From Marsupella aquatica (lineage: Eukaryota > Marchantiophyta), in contig OZ316897.1 in assembly GCA_973895155.1 (NCBI GenBank), forward strand, positions 3,968,001 to 4,032,000: a DNA stretch of 64,000 nucleotides. Reading direction: 5' to 3'. Positions 12,032-24,963 of the stretch are shown piece by piece. Position 1 is the first letter of the stretch; every line of letters starts with the position of its first letter. The position numbers and the translations under genes are program-made. A model generated the notes under the pieces. The model was not told the DNA's origin. It saw only the letters and a list, made by a program, of their open reading frames with translations, and searched no databases.

Positions 12032-12949
12032 ACCTAATCAACCAAGTTTTCCCATACATACAATCTCTTATAAAACTAATGTCGAAATTGCACTAAAATG
12101 GTCACTATGTTGGGGGATAGGTCTGATGCATGACTAACTATTCTTGTGTTGTCAGTCCAAACATTTTTGTAATGTTTTAGTTGTTGGGGACTAAAATGAT
12201 ATTTTCTATGGAGTCCTCTTGTATGGTACTAAGGTTACTTGTGGGTAACAATCATCAGTTCTTGCTGCTATTCTCATAATCTTGTGTTCCATACTCAGAC
12301 AACCTTTATCTGAAAAGCAAATTATGCACAATATTTGGTATCTGGGCAGGGTTCTAGCCTATAACCCTTTTTCCGGAATAATGAGTGGTTGCGTCACAGC
12401 CTAGTAACCCCCACCCAGACCCCGACCCAGACCTCAGTTATCTTCTGCGCAAACCATGCAACCCCATGGACTTTGACAACATTTAAGTCTTCCCGCATCA
12501 ATGTCCTTCTGGTTTCTGTAAGGTTTTCTATAGCAAAGTTTGACCTTCAATACTTCCCTGATGCCCAACAGGATTTGCTTTGCTGGTGCTAGTTAGAAGA
12601 GGCTTGGAATGATCCTTACAATGAGAATGACCTTTCACCTCCATGTATAAGAGACCTTTAATTAGAGCTTTCACCCTGGTTCCTCTGAAGATAACAAACA
12701 GCCTTAACAATTGCCTCCTTTGTCTTGCTTTGTTAATAGTACGTGTTTACCAACCCTGGTACGTAAACCCCTCTTCTGAATCTTCCTTTGTGCCCATCTT
12801 TATATTTTCATTGAAGCTTATGGACCATAAGCCCCTGGCCATTCTGGACTACGGATTCTGATTTGAATTTCTACTTACTGGTGCATGTCAGGGCCAACTC
12901 CTCCCAAAGCATAGATTTTCATACTCATATGCACAATAACCAATTCTCA
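12032..12949. other. Unassigned intergenic DNA
   Basis: T-rich, noncoding-looking sequence. There are several short ORFs, none with a domain or conserved motif. Confidence 0.4.
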
Positions 12950-13180
12950 GTATAGGCTGAGTCCCCTTAGAGGACACTCATGTCCCCCTTTGCACATTTA
13001 GTGATGTGTACCATTAGATCATCACATTATTGCAGTGATAAATTTTGAATTTATATTTGCGATCTTCGTTGAGTTTTCTGCTCTTTTCTTGTAGACCTCT
13101 TTTGCTTTTAATTTATTGTCCCGTTTATTGTGCTTTGTTCGGACCCTAAATTGGTCCATTCCTTTTAATTATTTTTCCTG
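12950..13180 (+). repeat. Dispersed repeat family R2, copy 1
   Basis: Aligns loosely with 34985-35260: GAGTCCCCTTAGAGGACA against AGCCCCCTAGAGGACA, GATGTG(T/G)ACCATTAG, then a T-rich tail with GTAGACCTCTTTTG against GAGACCTCTTTTG. The T-rich end would suit the 3' end of a LINE or SINE. This is a weak assignment. Confidence 0.4.
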
Positions 13181-13479
13181 ATATCTAAGACTAGATTTCA
13201 AAATTCCACAGCTTCGATATGCCCCACCAACTCCATTGAGAATCATACAGGAAGTAGGAAGGTAGGTGCTTTTTGGAGCGGAAGAAGACGCTTTACCTCG
13301 GTTTTAGGAAAAATCCTGTACCGAGTCACCTACAGTACTCTACAAGGCTCCTAGCATAATAATGCTACATTTACAAGAATTATAACCATCAATTGAGTAG
13401 GTTTTCTGGGGACGCTACTGATTGGTATCTTATGAGAATTACCTTACTAGGCTCTCAAACTTGTTGTTTTACATCGGGG

Positions 13480-13735
13480 GGGGTATGTTGTGGGAATAGA
13501 GCTGGTTTGAGATGCCCTAGTATGTTAAGGGTAAGATAATTTAAAACATACCTGAGGAAATAGGATGCATAAGTCCTAGACGAATCTCATGATAGAGTAA
13601 GAACCTACAGGGGAAGAGCTGGTTTGAGACGCCATATTATATTCAGGGTTAAAAAAATTAAAACATACCTTAGGAATTAGGATGCATAGTTGCATACGTC
13701 CTAGAAGAATCTCATGATTAGAGTAAGAGATTGTC
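13480..13735 (+). repeat. Tandem duplication of about 117 bp, two copies
   Basis: The blocks begin with AGAGCTGGTTTGAGATGCC (about 13498) and AGAGCTGGTTTGAGACGCC (about 13616). Both continue with AAAACATACCT, AGGATGCATA, GTCCTAGA(C/A)GAATCTCATGA and AGAGTAAGA. The words TTTGAGATGCCCTA and TTTGAGACGCC resemble the right end of the Harbinger/MITE family described below, so an old MITE may be embedded here. Confidence 0.65.
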
Positions 13736-14529
13736 ATCTCTCTGACATCTTGGGCCATGTGATTCATATCATTTGAGTGCACCTTAGAGTGGCGTCCGAT
13801 GCAAGAAAGCAACAAGGTCCCACTGCAGTACCGCTCTGCTCACCTCACATTTCCAACCAACTTTAAGGTATCTCAGCCCTCAAGTCTGAACATCCCCGTC
13901 AATCCAAGTTTAGAGCTATTTTTTTAGCATTTTATGGCCCATTTTTTAATCTAAAATTGAACGACTGCAATAAAGATTCACCAATCAACGCCATTTGTAG
14001 TACCAAGAGTGGATGCTAATTGCATGGTGGTGTACTGGTGTGGGGTTTGAGAGTAGTCGCCCATACAAGGAATCAAGACTGAGCCGTTCGTGATGACAAG
14101 GCATGGGTGCAAGATAATCAATATTCAATATTCAATATCTCAATTCCTTAGGTGTTATCAGTGGAGTATAAAGTCTAGCCCATATGTAAAAGTTAGCCCG
14201 CTTTTCCGAGTTTCTTTGTGGGGGATGCGAGGAAGAGGGGAGGAAGAGGGGAGGAAACCCCACCCTAGAATAACCTTTTGGAGGGAAGAGGACGAGGAAA
14301 GGGGCAGGGAATCCCTCCTTCGACCAATTTCAGCCTTTTTTAGTTGCATGGGAAAAAGGAAAGTGAAAAACTTAGTCTAATTACAGATCACCACTTTGCA
14401 TGCAGCAATAGCCCAAGTTTTGAGGGACTATTATTGACCACAATTTCATGGAAACAATATTAAGTTAATACACTTTAATCCCTCAAATGTTTTTCACTCT
14501 TGTTATTTTTGTACTCTTTTTCTTCAAAA

Positions 14530-14725
14530 AATGAAGACTGGATGGAACTCCATATTGTCTGGGAAACCCCGATGGACTGGCACAGCCCTGGATGGACTTC
14601 TCCAATGACTGAAATATGACCTAAAAACAGTCTCCTTACCATTTTAAGCTTCAGTTATATTATTGATTGGGTGCCCTGGGTAGCTTGACGACCTTGAACC
14701 TCAAAGGCATCAAGAGAGGCATGGC
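14530..14725 (+). repeat. Dispersed repeat family R1, copy 2 (shorter)
   Basis: Contains GACTGGATGGAACTCC, CTGGATGGACTTCTCCAA, GTCTCCTTACC and AGCTTGACGACCTTGAACCT, in the same order as copies 1 and 3. It lacks their central and distal parts. A further fragment, GAAGTCATGCCATTAGTCAGG, lies near 14850. Confidence 0.55.
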
Positions 14726-17640
14726 TCTGTGATAGTTCACTTGGGTTGAGACTCATAGATTTAGGGTTCAAATGTTGTGACTGAGTGTTCTATTTCTATG
14801 GGTTTTCACAAATTTTGCCTTAAAAAAATAATTTAAATAAAAACCTTCAAGAAGTCATGCCATTAGTCAGGAACATTGCTTTTCAGTTAGTTTGATTTTT
14901 CAAATGTTGGGTGAAATAGTGATTATAATATTTGACCATCTTTGTGTTCATTGGAAATGGATTAAATGATTTCAAAGTTTGTCCAGCAATAGATTGGACA
15001 TAGGAGAACCACGCTAGAAAACTTTCAACTCAAACAGAAATAGAGAAGTTGTTCAAAGTTATGTCAAAAATAGTTGACAACTTTGACTATCTTGTCGAGT
15101 AAGTTGTCAAGATCTCACGGGGGTTTTGAAATGTGTTGCATACTCGGAAAGTTCATGATGACTCAGCAATTTTCTTGAGCTATAGGCTTGAATCTGTGAT
15201 ATGGGAGCAATGGATTTCAAATGTATCCAGTTCATAGTCTGTAACTTTTTGCCCTAAAGATTGGTCATATGAATGCTATGACCACTAGTGACTCTAGAGG
15301 CTAATGAAAAAACTACATTTTACAGAACTTTGTGAAAAAACTAGGATCATTCAATTATGATCAAAAGCGAAGCTTTGAGACCCCCTATTAGCGAGTTCAT
15401 CGAGGTCTCACAGGACGAGACAGTGGGATTACCAAGGCACGAAGTCCATTGACACGTTTGCGCTTGAGCCCCGACACATTCAAGTCACAAGGCAAGTTGT
15501 CAAGTTGGTGTATGGCTGTGACTCGTCACCAAATCGAGCCCTTGCTGTAGACGTGTAAGCTCTGGGTAAGTCTAGTCTGGATCACGGCAGCGGACCCAAA
15601 GGGTAGAAAGTTGTTGAACTGGTAGAGAACAATCGAGTACATAGCACTATAGCAGGAACATGGAATAATAATAGATGCGTTCATGCCTCACCAGTGGGGC
15701 CGTCACGAAACAGCGCGGACAGTCTTGTCACTGTTGCACTGTCTTTTACTCCTGCTACAGAACAAGCATTCGGAGAACGAAACAAAATGATTCTGTTGCT
15801 ACACTGTTCCGTCACCTGGTGGGCTGGTGCGTTTCTCTTTGCACTCTCGATCTAATCGAGAGTCACGTCACGAATGTTTTTTCCGTTGTTGCGAATGGGA
15901 ATGAACGTTCAAACCTCGCTTGCCAGTCGTTCTGAGTTACTGTATTTGTGAAGTGGTAAAGCAACAAAATAATGCCGGAAGGAAAGCGCAGAATCGTGAG
16001 GTTAAAGGGGATCCCAGTATCTGCGGATCCCACAGATGGAAACGAATTGAACAGCATCGATTGTTTGTCAGCGGTTCGATCGATGACTTTTGGTATGATC
16101 TTATCGCAAGGGCAATCTCTTGAGCGGAGTCTGGGTTGAATTAACTCAACATGATGGTGAAAATTGCTGCTGTTTTGCTGCAAAGTACAAGCTGAGCGTG
16201 GAAAGTGTCAGAATTACTGAGCTGCCAAAGCTCAGCTTTCACATTATTTTGATGACCGACTACTTTACCGCAGAAATACAAACGAGAGCGGCATGAGTGC
16301 AAAACAGCAAGTACTAGCCCTCGAACCAATTCTACCAGTTCCATTGACACTGTGAAACCCCCCCGGCAGTAAATCAGGAATCTGTTTCCTTATCGTTTCG
16401 TCGCATGCTGATCGGCAGAACTATACTGAACTGTTCAGTAGAGCTTAACAGATAGAAAAGGGATTGGAATGGAGGGTCAAGAAGAGAGTATTATGGAACC
16501 AAAGCTGGGCACGGATTGGAAGGAGCGGCAGAGCCTGTTATCGTATCCTCATCCGGTCTTCGTCCCCGATTTCCCTTTCCGCGGCGGGATGTGGGCACCG
16601 AAATTGTCGAAGGGATGCCTCGTCCAAGTCTAGTGTCAACACGGGAAAGCAGAAGCGTTACTTATCACACAGGTAGTGGCCGGGTGCTTGGAGGCGACAG
16701 GGTGTAAATGAGATGGAGGTGTGCATGGCTCCAAGTTATGGAAGGCTGCCTCTAAATTACTATTTCTCTCGAGTCATTTGTTCAACTCTCGAGATTCCTC
16801 CAGAGTTGTAACCGGACTTTCGGCCTGATAATAATTATTCCTTAGTGTCTGATTTGTGTGCAATACTCCTCGTTTTGCCGTGAATACTGTACTTTCGAAT
16901 TCTGAATCATTCCATTCGAGAATGATGTATAACTAAAGAATAGCAAACAGTACGGAGAAATCCTACTCTATTTGTCGCACTGATCTTGGTGGTCATACCC
17001 AACCATTTACATGGACAAGAGTGACAGTCTCTCCCGTACTCAAATCTTGGCCAGGATTGAAATCAGGAGACGATTTCTTCTACACTGACAGCGATGTGAT
17101 TAGTACAGGATTCAGGCATTGATCAAAGGAAGGCTGCAGACCTGCCACACACTGAGGAGGCGGGATCGGGATCGATGCCACATCCTCTGTTGCTGTCTTG
17201 TTGCCTTGAAAGATTTTCGATGCCAAAACTCTATGCCTTCGACGGAAGGGCCATAATGCCAAAAAGCCTCCCAAAGTCATTATACTTCGGAAATTTCCCA
17301 TACACAAACAGGAGAATGTGACTAGCAATCAGCCATGACAAACACTTGTCGAACTCCTTAGCTTGTTCCATTGCGAGCATGGAATGACCCGCGATACGCA
17401 AGATAACAATCTGTCAAGAAGTGACTAGAATCATAGCAAATAAGACAGAGCACTAGTTCAGTGTTTACAACCCCACAAGATGTCACGAGTTTATTCTCGA
17501 TTTTAGAGTACCGATATGGATACATGTCAGGTGCTGCATTACACATAATTTGAATTACATGTAGATGATGTGAAAGAAAATTATGTACATACTGACGTAT
17601 TTCAAAACACCTGTTAGATCAAGGGTTGAACATTCTATAC
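14726..17640. other. Long gene-poor region
   Basis: No ORF with a recognisable motif was found on either strand. The longest open frames (minus 15863-16183; plus 15675-15935 and 16464-16707) overlap each other in different frames and carry no domain signature. The part nearest 17640 may hold the 3' UTR of the minus-strand TPR gene. Confidence 0.45.
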
Positions 17641-17643
17641 GCG

Positions 17644-17644
<1 letters not shown>

Positions 17645-17676
<32 letters not shown>
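17645..17676. repeat. (CT)n microsatellite
   Basis: About 16 uninterrupted CT/GA units, located 330 bp beyond the stop codon of the TPR gene. Short minus-strand ORFs through it show an Arg-Glu run that comes only from the repeat. Confidence 0.95.
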
Positions 17677-17679
<3 letters not shown>

Positions 17680-18001
17680 GCTCTCCCTCTCTCGAATCGA
17701 CTTCGTCTGAAGAGAGGATTGAGAAGCTGTAGTGTCTTCGGAACCAGCGTGCCCATGGAGGCCAGGGCAAGGTTCATGAATATACATGCACGCAAACCCA
17801 TGATTGAGCAATACACGGGCAGGTTTGGTGTTGGGCGGACTAATCTAAACCCACACAAAAATGCCCCTCTGATTAAACATTCCCGTCGCATCATCACTGT
17901 CAACTCTTCAAAAAAACCATCAAGATTTTCTCCCCTGGCTCTTCGGCACACTCCTTCCGTGATCTAAACACAAAGTTCTTCGATCCGTCGGCGCAAATAA
18001 G

Positions 18002-20434
18002 TTATAATGCAGGCTGAAGGTGGCCAGATAAATCCTCGTCGTCGTCACCGTGCCATAAAAAATGGGCATAGCTTCCGGTGTGATATGGGTTTGTAGGATC
18101 TATGGAAATTGCTTCGCGGTATGCTTTCTCCGCCCTTCGACGATCCTTGAGCCCCAACCATAGAAAACTTGCCCACCGTGCCAGAATGTCTCCGTCTTCG
18201 CAATCCACTCTCAAAGCTCGATGGAAAAATGCTTCAGCTCTGGAAAATGAAGGCAATGGAGACAATCTCAGCTAACAGATTCATACGTCATGCGGGTAAT
18301 CACATGCAATTAAGCTCACTAGAAGGAGATGACAGGGACCCAATTATATTATGGGATAGTACAGAGCACTCAGAGTGCGATCACTGCATGTTGAGTAAAA
18401 CCCTACTACTTTTGACTCACGACACAAACATCAAAACTCTGAACACACATACCTGACGTTATCGTGGCGTACAGCATAAAGGAACTGAGCGCAATTTGCA
18501 AGCAGCATGGGATTAGAAGGCTCGGCTGTGATAGCGTGCTGGTACTCGAGATCTGTTCGGTCAAAGCAGGCATAGGCGTCCGACTCCATCTTCGTCGCCA
18601 CAGGCGCCACTAGTATCCTCAACGTCTCCTGATCCAACTGAACGTGGTGATAAGGTACTCCGGGTTTCAATTCCAATTCGCGCACTGTTTGCTCCAAGAG
18701 ACCCCGGTACGAGCGAAGCTGTCCATTGCTTCGGAGCTCCCCCTCGGTCGGCGGTTGCCCTGGACCTGTCCAAGCTCTACTCGAACTCTTGTCATCGCTC
18801 ACGCCCGGTGACTTCGGAGAAAATAGTGCTCCTAGAGATTCTCTCGGCAAAGTCCCGCGGCCTCCCGAGCCGAAATCCGCGGAGTCAAAATCCTTCTCAG
18901 AGAACATGGCATTTCTTCCAGACCCTGCTCCAGAATGGTAGGAATCGCCGTCCTCTCCACCTGCAACGATAATTGATCCCCGGCCGACTCCCCCTGGCCC
19001 GTAGTTTCCAAAGCCATGTCCGGAAGAATCACTGGGGATGGGAGAAGGTTGGACAGATCGGTCAAATCGAACAAACGACAATCCCCTCCACCTATCGGTT
19101 GCTTTAGCACCGCCACCCCTCTCGACCTGGGTTTGCAATGTCGACACGAGTTCCGTGGGAGGATCCGGCGCCATAACAGCGCCCATGGCAACGCTACTTC
19201 CAAGAGAAAACACTGTGAAGTTGACTAGGAGGATCATCACGGAGACCATTAACGTCGGCGTGCAAGAAAATACTTGCTGAAAAAGCCACACGAATGAAGC
19301 ATGCATCTCCCTGTTGACCATCGACATAAGATGCTGGACATTCATATCTGAAACCAGAGTTTGGCGCAATTGAAGAGTGTAACTCTGCAGCTCCCGAATC
19401 ATGAAAACCATAGAATTGAACGCCTTGTTTATAGCACAGACTCCTTCCCTTCCTCCCGCAGCCTGTGAACTATTTCTCTTGCGCAAATTCCGTAGAGAGT
19501 CTGGAATTGATGTGCATTGCCCTGAAGCTCCGATACCTAGAGGTACCTTTGCTGCCCTGCTGTCAAGGCTGTGCACTCGCATTGAATCATCGTCTCCGAA
19601 GCTGCACACCTTCGCCGTCTTGCGCTTCAACGACGCAGGCCTCGAGATGCTGTTCACTCCGTCCAGATGCTGATCCACGAAGCTCAAATCCACTCTGTTG
19701 GACGTTCCTGCTCCTCCTCGAGGATGATGGTCGCTTCTGTCCATAAACTGCCTGTCTTTGACAAAACTAGGGGCCGTCACATCCACAGCTGATGACGCTT
19801 CGGCACCTGCGGTAGAAGCAGTACCCGACTCGTTTTCTCTCGTCCTACCTTGAGACTCATATCGAGCTGACTCGCTTCTCGACCACCCTGCTCTGCCGCT
19901 CTCCTGTAAAGAAGGGTTGATAGGTTGAGCAACATCTACATCTAACCGCTCAAAACCTTGGTAGGATTGCTCCGAGGTCTCACAAAAGTCCTGATCCGGT
20001 CTCCTCCATCTATCTCCAGGGAAGTCATCGAAGCGAGTGGCACTCGGCATCAGCCCCCCGGCCTCGGATTTCCATCGAAACAAGCCCGACGTACAACCCT
20101 GTTCGGGAAATCCTAGGCACGACCTCAAAGACTCTGTCCGTCTTAGATTTGAGGAAGAGGCCCCCCCCCTCAGGCCTTTCTCAAAGCTCCGCGAACCCAG
20201 GCTAGGAAACCCGGGTGGAGGAGCCCCTCCATCTGCACTCGCTCTATGGGAAGCTTGCTGCCTCCGAGATGACGACCCGCGGGAGCTGGAATCAGATGAA
20301 TCTGAAGAACGACGTGCACAAGGATTTCGCTGACCATCAACCACAGCATCAATCAACAGACAAGGACGCGAGACGGGTCGGGGAGAAGACCCTGAGAGAA
20401 GTTGCCATTGAGCCGGTAGAGCCTCCAAACCCAT
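18002..20434 (-). CDS. TPR-domain protein with internal hydrophobic segment
   Basis: Two exons on the minus strand, 20434-18453 and 18239-18002, separated by a 213 bp GT...AG intron, give 739 aa. The start is the first ATG after an in-frame TAG that lies only two codons upstream. The first 350 residues are low-complexity and rich in Ser, Arg and Gly. A conserved block follows: a Gln/Leu-rich helix, then MHASFVWLFQQVF and the hydrophobic stretch LMVSVMILLVNFTVFSL (about residues 393-413). The last 115 residues are three TPR-like units, including EYQHAITAEPSNPMLLANCA and AEKAYREAISIDPTNP, with the intron falling between helices. This architecture recalls a plant family annotated only as TPR-like superfamily proteins. 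The biochemical role is unknown; membrane association is inferred. Confidence 0.85.
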
Positions 20435-22683
20435 ACTCTAGCTTTTCCGACTCAAGTCCGATTGTAGTTGCGAAAGAGAAGCCAATGTGGCTTCAACGCC
20501 CACGTCACCCGGTCATTCCAGAAAGAACTTCGTCAAAATTTCCTTACAAATTTGCAACACGACATGAATTCAATATAGGGCTCTCCTCTCGAGAGATGTC
20601 GTTACACAAGATCATGAGCAGAATCCATCTTCAGGTAAAGCAACTGAATCCCATTCCTCCTCAGCAGCACTGGAGAAGGGGGTCCGGGCTGGTGTCCTCC
20701 GAGCTTCGATCTCGCTCTTTTCGCCTATGAACTCCTAACACTGCGCAGTGACTTCTCAGCCCCTGCTATTCGTAACAAGGACAGCGTACCAATTCCACCT
20801 CCTGCTCTACGAATTTTCTGTAGTACAAACGTAGTGACAACGTTTTCGCCTCTCGCGCTCTGAAAACCGCCGTCCCAGAAACCCGACCTCCCGAAATGTC
20901 AAGAAGCACTGTCCAGTGAAGTCACCGAATAAAAAACCCCCAATCTCGCACTCGCCCACTCACTCAACTCACTCACCAGCTCGCCTGACCTCGGGCAGAG
21001 ATATCGAACCAGCACGATATATATCCCACGTGGCTGACCACGCTCCCCTAGCGCAGCACGCACAGAAATCCACAACACCTAATATTTCTCAAGGATGTTG
21101 CATCCCTCTCCTTCGAAAAGAAGTGCAACGAAAAACCTGACGATTGATTCCTCGCCTCCCGTAGATATTTCCAAGACCCGCAAAAGACGAATCAACGGTA
21201 CCCCTGATGAAGGACTCTCCTCCTCACTCTCTCCCGATGATTGCCCCTCCTCCCCGCCTCTGCAGACCAGTAAAACTCTTCAGAGAACAATCTTCTCAGC
21301 ACGAGATAGCCTCCTCTCGGGCCCTCACCTCGGACAGTTGGCAGCAACAAGACGCTTCTCGTCGTCGTCGTCTTCTCCGCTTCTGCTTCCCATTACACTA
21401 GTCTGTTGGTAATCTTCTCAAACGCTCTGCCTTTCTACTAGAACTGTAGCTCCGTGGGAGTTCCCTCGTCTGCCGATTAAATTACACGGGGAGAACGGGT
21501 CCAGCGACTTCACCAGCCCGGCCTTTGGTGGTATTGGCCCATTGGCTCTCGAGTCCCATGACGTTCGCCCACCCGCTTGAATGCCTCCCCTCCGTCCGTT
21601 TGTGTCTGGCCCGCGGAGTCATGAGTCGCACTGTTCACCTCCGCGGCGCTAGTCCGTTCTGTCCCTCCGTTCTGTCCCTCCGTTCAGATGTCCTGCTCCG
21701 CTGGGTCCTTCGGTTTCCCACCGCCCGATGCCGCTTGCCCCGCGCGCTTTCACTGCCGTCCGTCCGTCCCTCTTGTCCCTTGCGGGTGACGATGCCCCCG
21801 TAGGCCCGTACCCTCGCCCCACTCCTGCCTCCCTCGCGGTCTGATAGAACCTGAGCCCTCACCCCCAGAATTCGCTTTTCCCAGTCGCTCCCGTCTGACA
21901 TCGGTGCCCATGTTTTCTCCGTCCGTTCCATCCGCGACTCGAGGTGGCCACCTTACACCTCAAATCTCTCCCGGAAGCTCGATTCCCGTGGTCGGATTCT
22001 TCTGCTGTACACTGCCTTGGGTTTCATGGTACTGTAATGTACAGGGCCGTAAGTCTGTACGTATGGGCGTGCGGGAATGATCGTGTGTCAAGGAAATGTA
22101 AATCATACGGACCGGGGACGACAAAATGCATGGGTATGGGGTGCCTGGGCCGATGCGGATGGAAGGGATTAGCGGGCAAGTGTAGTTTTTACTTTGTGCC
22201 ACATCTGCCTTTTGCAACGTGGTCGCCTCCCAAGCCCCTCTTGCTTTACACTTTCAACGTGTCATCCTCTGCTGGAATTCGTCGTTCCTGGCCGTATTAA
22301 GCGCTTGCACCCTGCATGGAATAATTCTTACTGATGACGATATGGTGCATAAATTAAGTAGGTGGTGATGGCATACTTTTTCCTTTCCAAGCTTTACAGT
22401 TTACTCCTGAGTAACGCTGTTGCCGTTCTGCTCGACTCTCACCGAGAAACTAGTGGGCCCATTTCTTTGTAAGGACCAAACAAAGCACAATAGAGTAACA
22501 GGAAAATAGCTCCACAGAGGACACACAAAACGGAACAAACACCAAAGACGCGGGGAGATAAATGCACTCCACAGTAAACAATGATAGGTGCAAAACCCCA
22601 ACAATGGTGTCATTTAGTGTGGTTCGCTAATGGCACACTTCAAGTGTAATAACGACGTTTGCCAGTGGGACGTGAACTTATTT
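20435..22683. other. 5' flank of the TPR gene and spacer
   Basis: The first kilobase should hold the TPR gene's promoter and leader (minus strand), with many CT-rich stretches. 21525-21930 is strongly pyrimidine-rich on the plus strand with short repeats of CCCTCCGTTCTGT. ORFs here on both strands look like by-products of biased composition. No other feature is seen. Confidence 0.5.
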
Positions 22684-22686
22684 ATT

Positions 22687-22712
22687 AGGGCGTCTCAAAG
22701 CTGGCCCGTAAC
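22687..22712 (+). repeat. Left terminal inverted repeat of the Harbinger element
   Basis: Starts AGGGCGTCTCAAAGC and continues with TGGCCCGTAAC. The mirrored right copy reads AGGGCATCTCAAAGC then TGGCCCGTAGC. The same first 10-12 bases also open the MITEs at 37430 and 37694. Confidence 0.85.
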
Positions 22713-23056
22713 CAAAAGTTATGGGCCAGCCAAGCAGCCCATAACGACACTTGCGGGCATCACTTATGGGACCGGATAATTAGCCGGTCCCTTGGTTTGA
22801 CCCGCCCCTTAAGGAGCTACTTACGATGCCTTACCCGCTCAAAGTAGGAGTTAAGTATCCCTTCCCTCTCGGACAGTACTTGGCCGTAAGGCGCTGAAAT
22901 GTGCCACGACAGTCCTGAACCCAGGTGCTCCTCATAAGTGTCCCGTCATTTCCCAGCAAAGCTATCGCCATAGTTTCTGTTGTTCAAATTTCAAATGCAC
23001 CTCTTCCCCACCAAAGCGATTATCCGGAGCTTCATTTAGCTTCAACGTCGGGCTCC

Positions 23057-24638
23057 ATGGCGATGGTCAATGTAGCTCTGTCTCCAGAACATATAGGTGA
23101 GACTCATCCAGATATCAGAGAAATTGTTATTCGATTGTACGTGCAGACCGCTAGAGAAGGTGTAGAGAAATCGACAGAAGCTGCTCCTCCCAATTCGTGT
23201 ACAACCATGGCACAATCAGGCAGCCAAGGTCATGTGAGAGCAAGGAGTTCATTCCAACCTCCACGGGCTAACTCCAGCAATGCCCCCTGTATAGGTGATA
23301 AATTCAGGCTGAAGAATCATGACTACGAATGCATCGTTTCATACTTGGAAAAATTTCCAAGCAATTACAGGTGGAGGAAGGAAGACTCGAGTGGGTGGAA
23401 AGTATCAAAGCAAGACAACACTCTTCAAATCCATGCTTGCTGCAATGCAACATCATGGCTTTCCTAAGGAGATCACTGCACCGAATTTGACAAAGAGATT
23501 CTAGAGGTATGTGAGGCGGTACAAAGAGGCAAGAGAGGTGAAAATGCAATCAGGTGGAGGGCTGAATGAAGACAAGTTGGAAGCAGGGATTACATTGGAG
23601 AGCAAACTAAACCGAGAACTAAACCGATTGTGCCCACACTTTGAAAGAATGCATGCAATCTTTGGGGAGCGACCGAATGTGGCACCACCAGTGGAAGGGG
23701 ACTGTGGAGTTGAGGATTCCGACCTTGTCTTTCCTGACACCAATGCTGAATCAGATTCTGAGTCAGCATTTGGTAATGAGAATGCGGGTGAGAATGATAA
23801 TCCCAATGTTTACCATGTCCCTTCCAACACTACCATCGTTCTTGAAGGTACTGGTCATTTACCTTATTGATTGTTGTACTTCAATTTCTTCAATTACAGA
23901 ACAACAGAATGTTCATTTGCTCACATTTGTCATTTCTCTCTGTTGTAGACACACCAATGCCAACACCTGGGCAATCAATCCATAATGCTCCTCAGGTGAG
24001 GCCAACACCAGAGACTTGCAAATGTAAACTATGGCAATTCTTTCTGGACCGAATTAGAGAAAATGGCACAAATTGGTAAGCATGTACATAACTGCACATG
24101 TGCAGCATGTACAGAGTCTTGCCCAGTTGAAGTTGGTGAAAATCGACCAATGCAGGGTCCACCATGTACTCCAACTGAGTTCAACACCCCAGCCAAGTCT
24201 GTTTCAGAGGCCATGCCTCCTCCAACAGGGAAGAAGCCTGCAAAAACACCACTGGCTAGACAGAAGGATTTGCACAACACTTCCAAGACAAACTTTGTTG
24301 CCATATATGCAGACATGAACAACATGAAGGCAGACTAGCGAAAGGAATTAATTCAAAGTCGAGATCGATGGAAGACCCAAGAGCTAGCAGATCGGAGAGA
24401 GGTCAGGGTGGACGCTGCATTGCAGGCTGCAGCACAGAAGAAACTTGATCATAAGCACCAGTTTGCTATTGAAGCACAAGCTGCCAAAAATGCACGAAAG
24501 AGACTTCGATCAGACCAAGAGCATGCACAGGAGATGGCACGGCAAGCACAAAGAGCTGCTCTTTTGACTACTCTACTCGGTAGTAACAAGACTCCTGCCA
24601 AAATAAAGGAGTTACTGCCCCTGGTGAAAGAGGACTAG
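23057..24638 (+). pseudogene. Myb/SANT-like DNA-binding protein of the Harbinger element (decayed)
   Basis: The frame from ATG 23057 gives a N-terminal part ending in HDYECIVSYLEKFPSNYR, the first helix of a Myb/SANT-like domain. After a frame change near 23385-23405 the domain continues as TTLFKSMLAAMQHHGF and RYVRRYKEAREV, with an in-frame TAG at 23502-23504. HAIFGERPNVAPP follows, the usual end of this domain type. Likely introns lie at 23848-23948 (GT...AG) and just before about 24063. The C-terminal part, after a second TAG at 24336-24338, is an Ala/Gln/Lys-rich probable coiled coil ending KELLPLVKED. In this superfamily the Myb-like protein binds the transposon ends and carries the transposase into the nucleus. 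The stops and the frameshift mean this copy probably makes no full protein. Confidence 0.75.
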
Positions 24639-24825
24639 TTTTGGTTCCAAGCAATTTAGACTTCCATTCATGTTGCATGTGTAGTAGGTGCCAAACTGTA
24701 CAAGCATGAGTGTAAAAGACCAAAATCCATATTATTAATAAAGGTGGTACATGTTGTTATACATTCGTGGTCGAATGTCGCCCTCAATTTTCACTGTCAA
24801 ATGCCTTGTAAACTATGGAATCTCA

Positions 24826-24912
24826 GAATTGCGACATAGCGACATCGCGACATCGTAGATACTTGAAATCTTGGAATGATGATATCATGACATCGCGACA
24901 TGATTCATCTGC
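24826..24912. repeat. GCGACATC short-repeat cluster, copy 1
   Basis: About six GCGACAT(C/A) or related octamers lie between the converging ends of the Myb-like gene and the unknown gene. The same octamer recurs at 28388-28440 in the transposase intron. Confidence 0.7.
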
Positions 24913-24963
24913 GACATTTGTACTGACAAAAAGTGAATTGAGAAACCTCTCCTCAAATGGCAA

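Noticed and set aside
17619-17951. ORFs with Arg-Glu or Ser-Leu runs on both strands
   Set aside because: Produced by the CT microsatellite; no homology and no gene context.
18561-20333. Several ORFs of 60-123 codons overlapping the TPR gene in other frames
   Set aside because: Shadows of the real minus-strand coding sequence, which has splice sites, domain content and a clear start.
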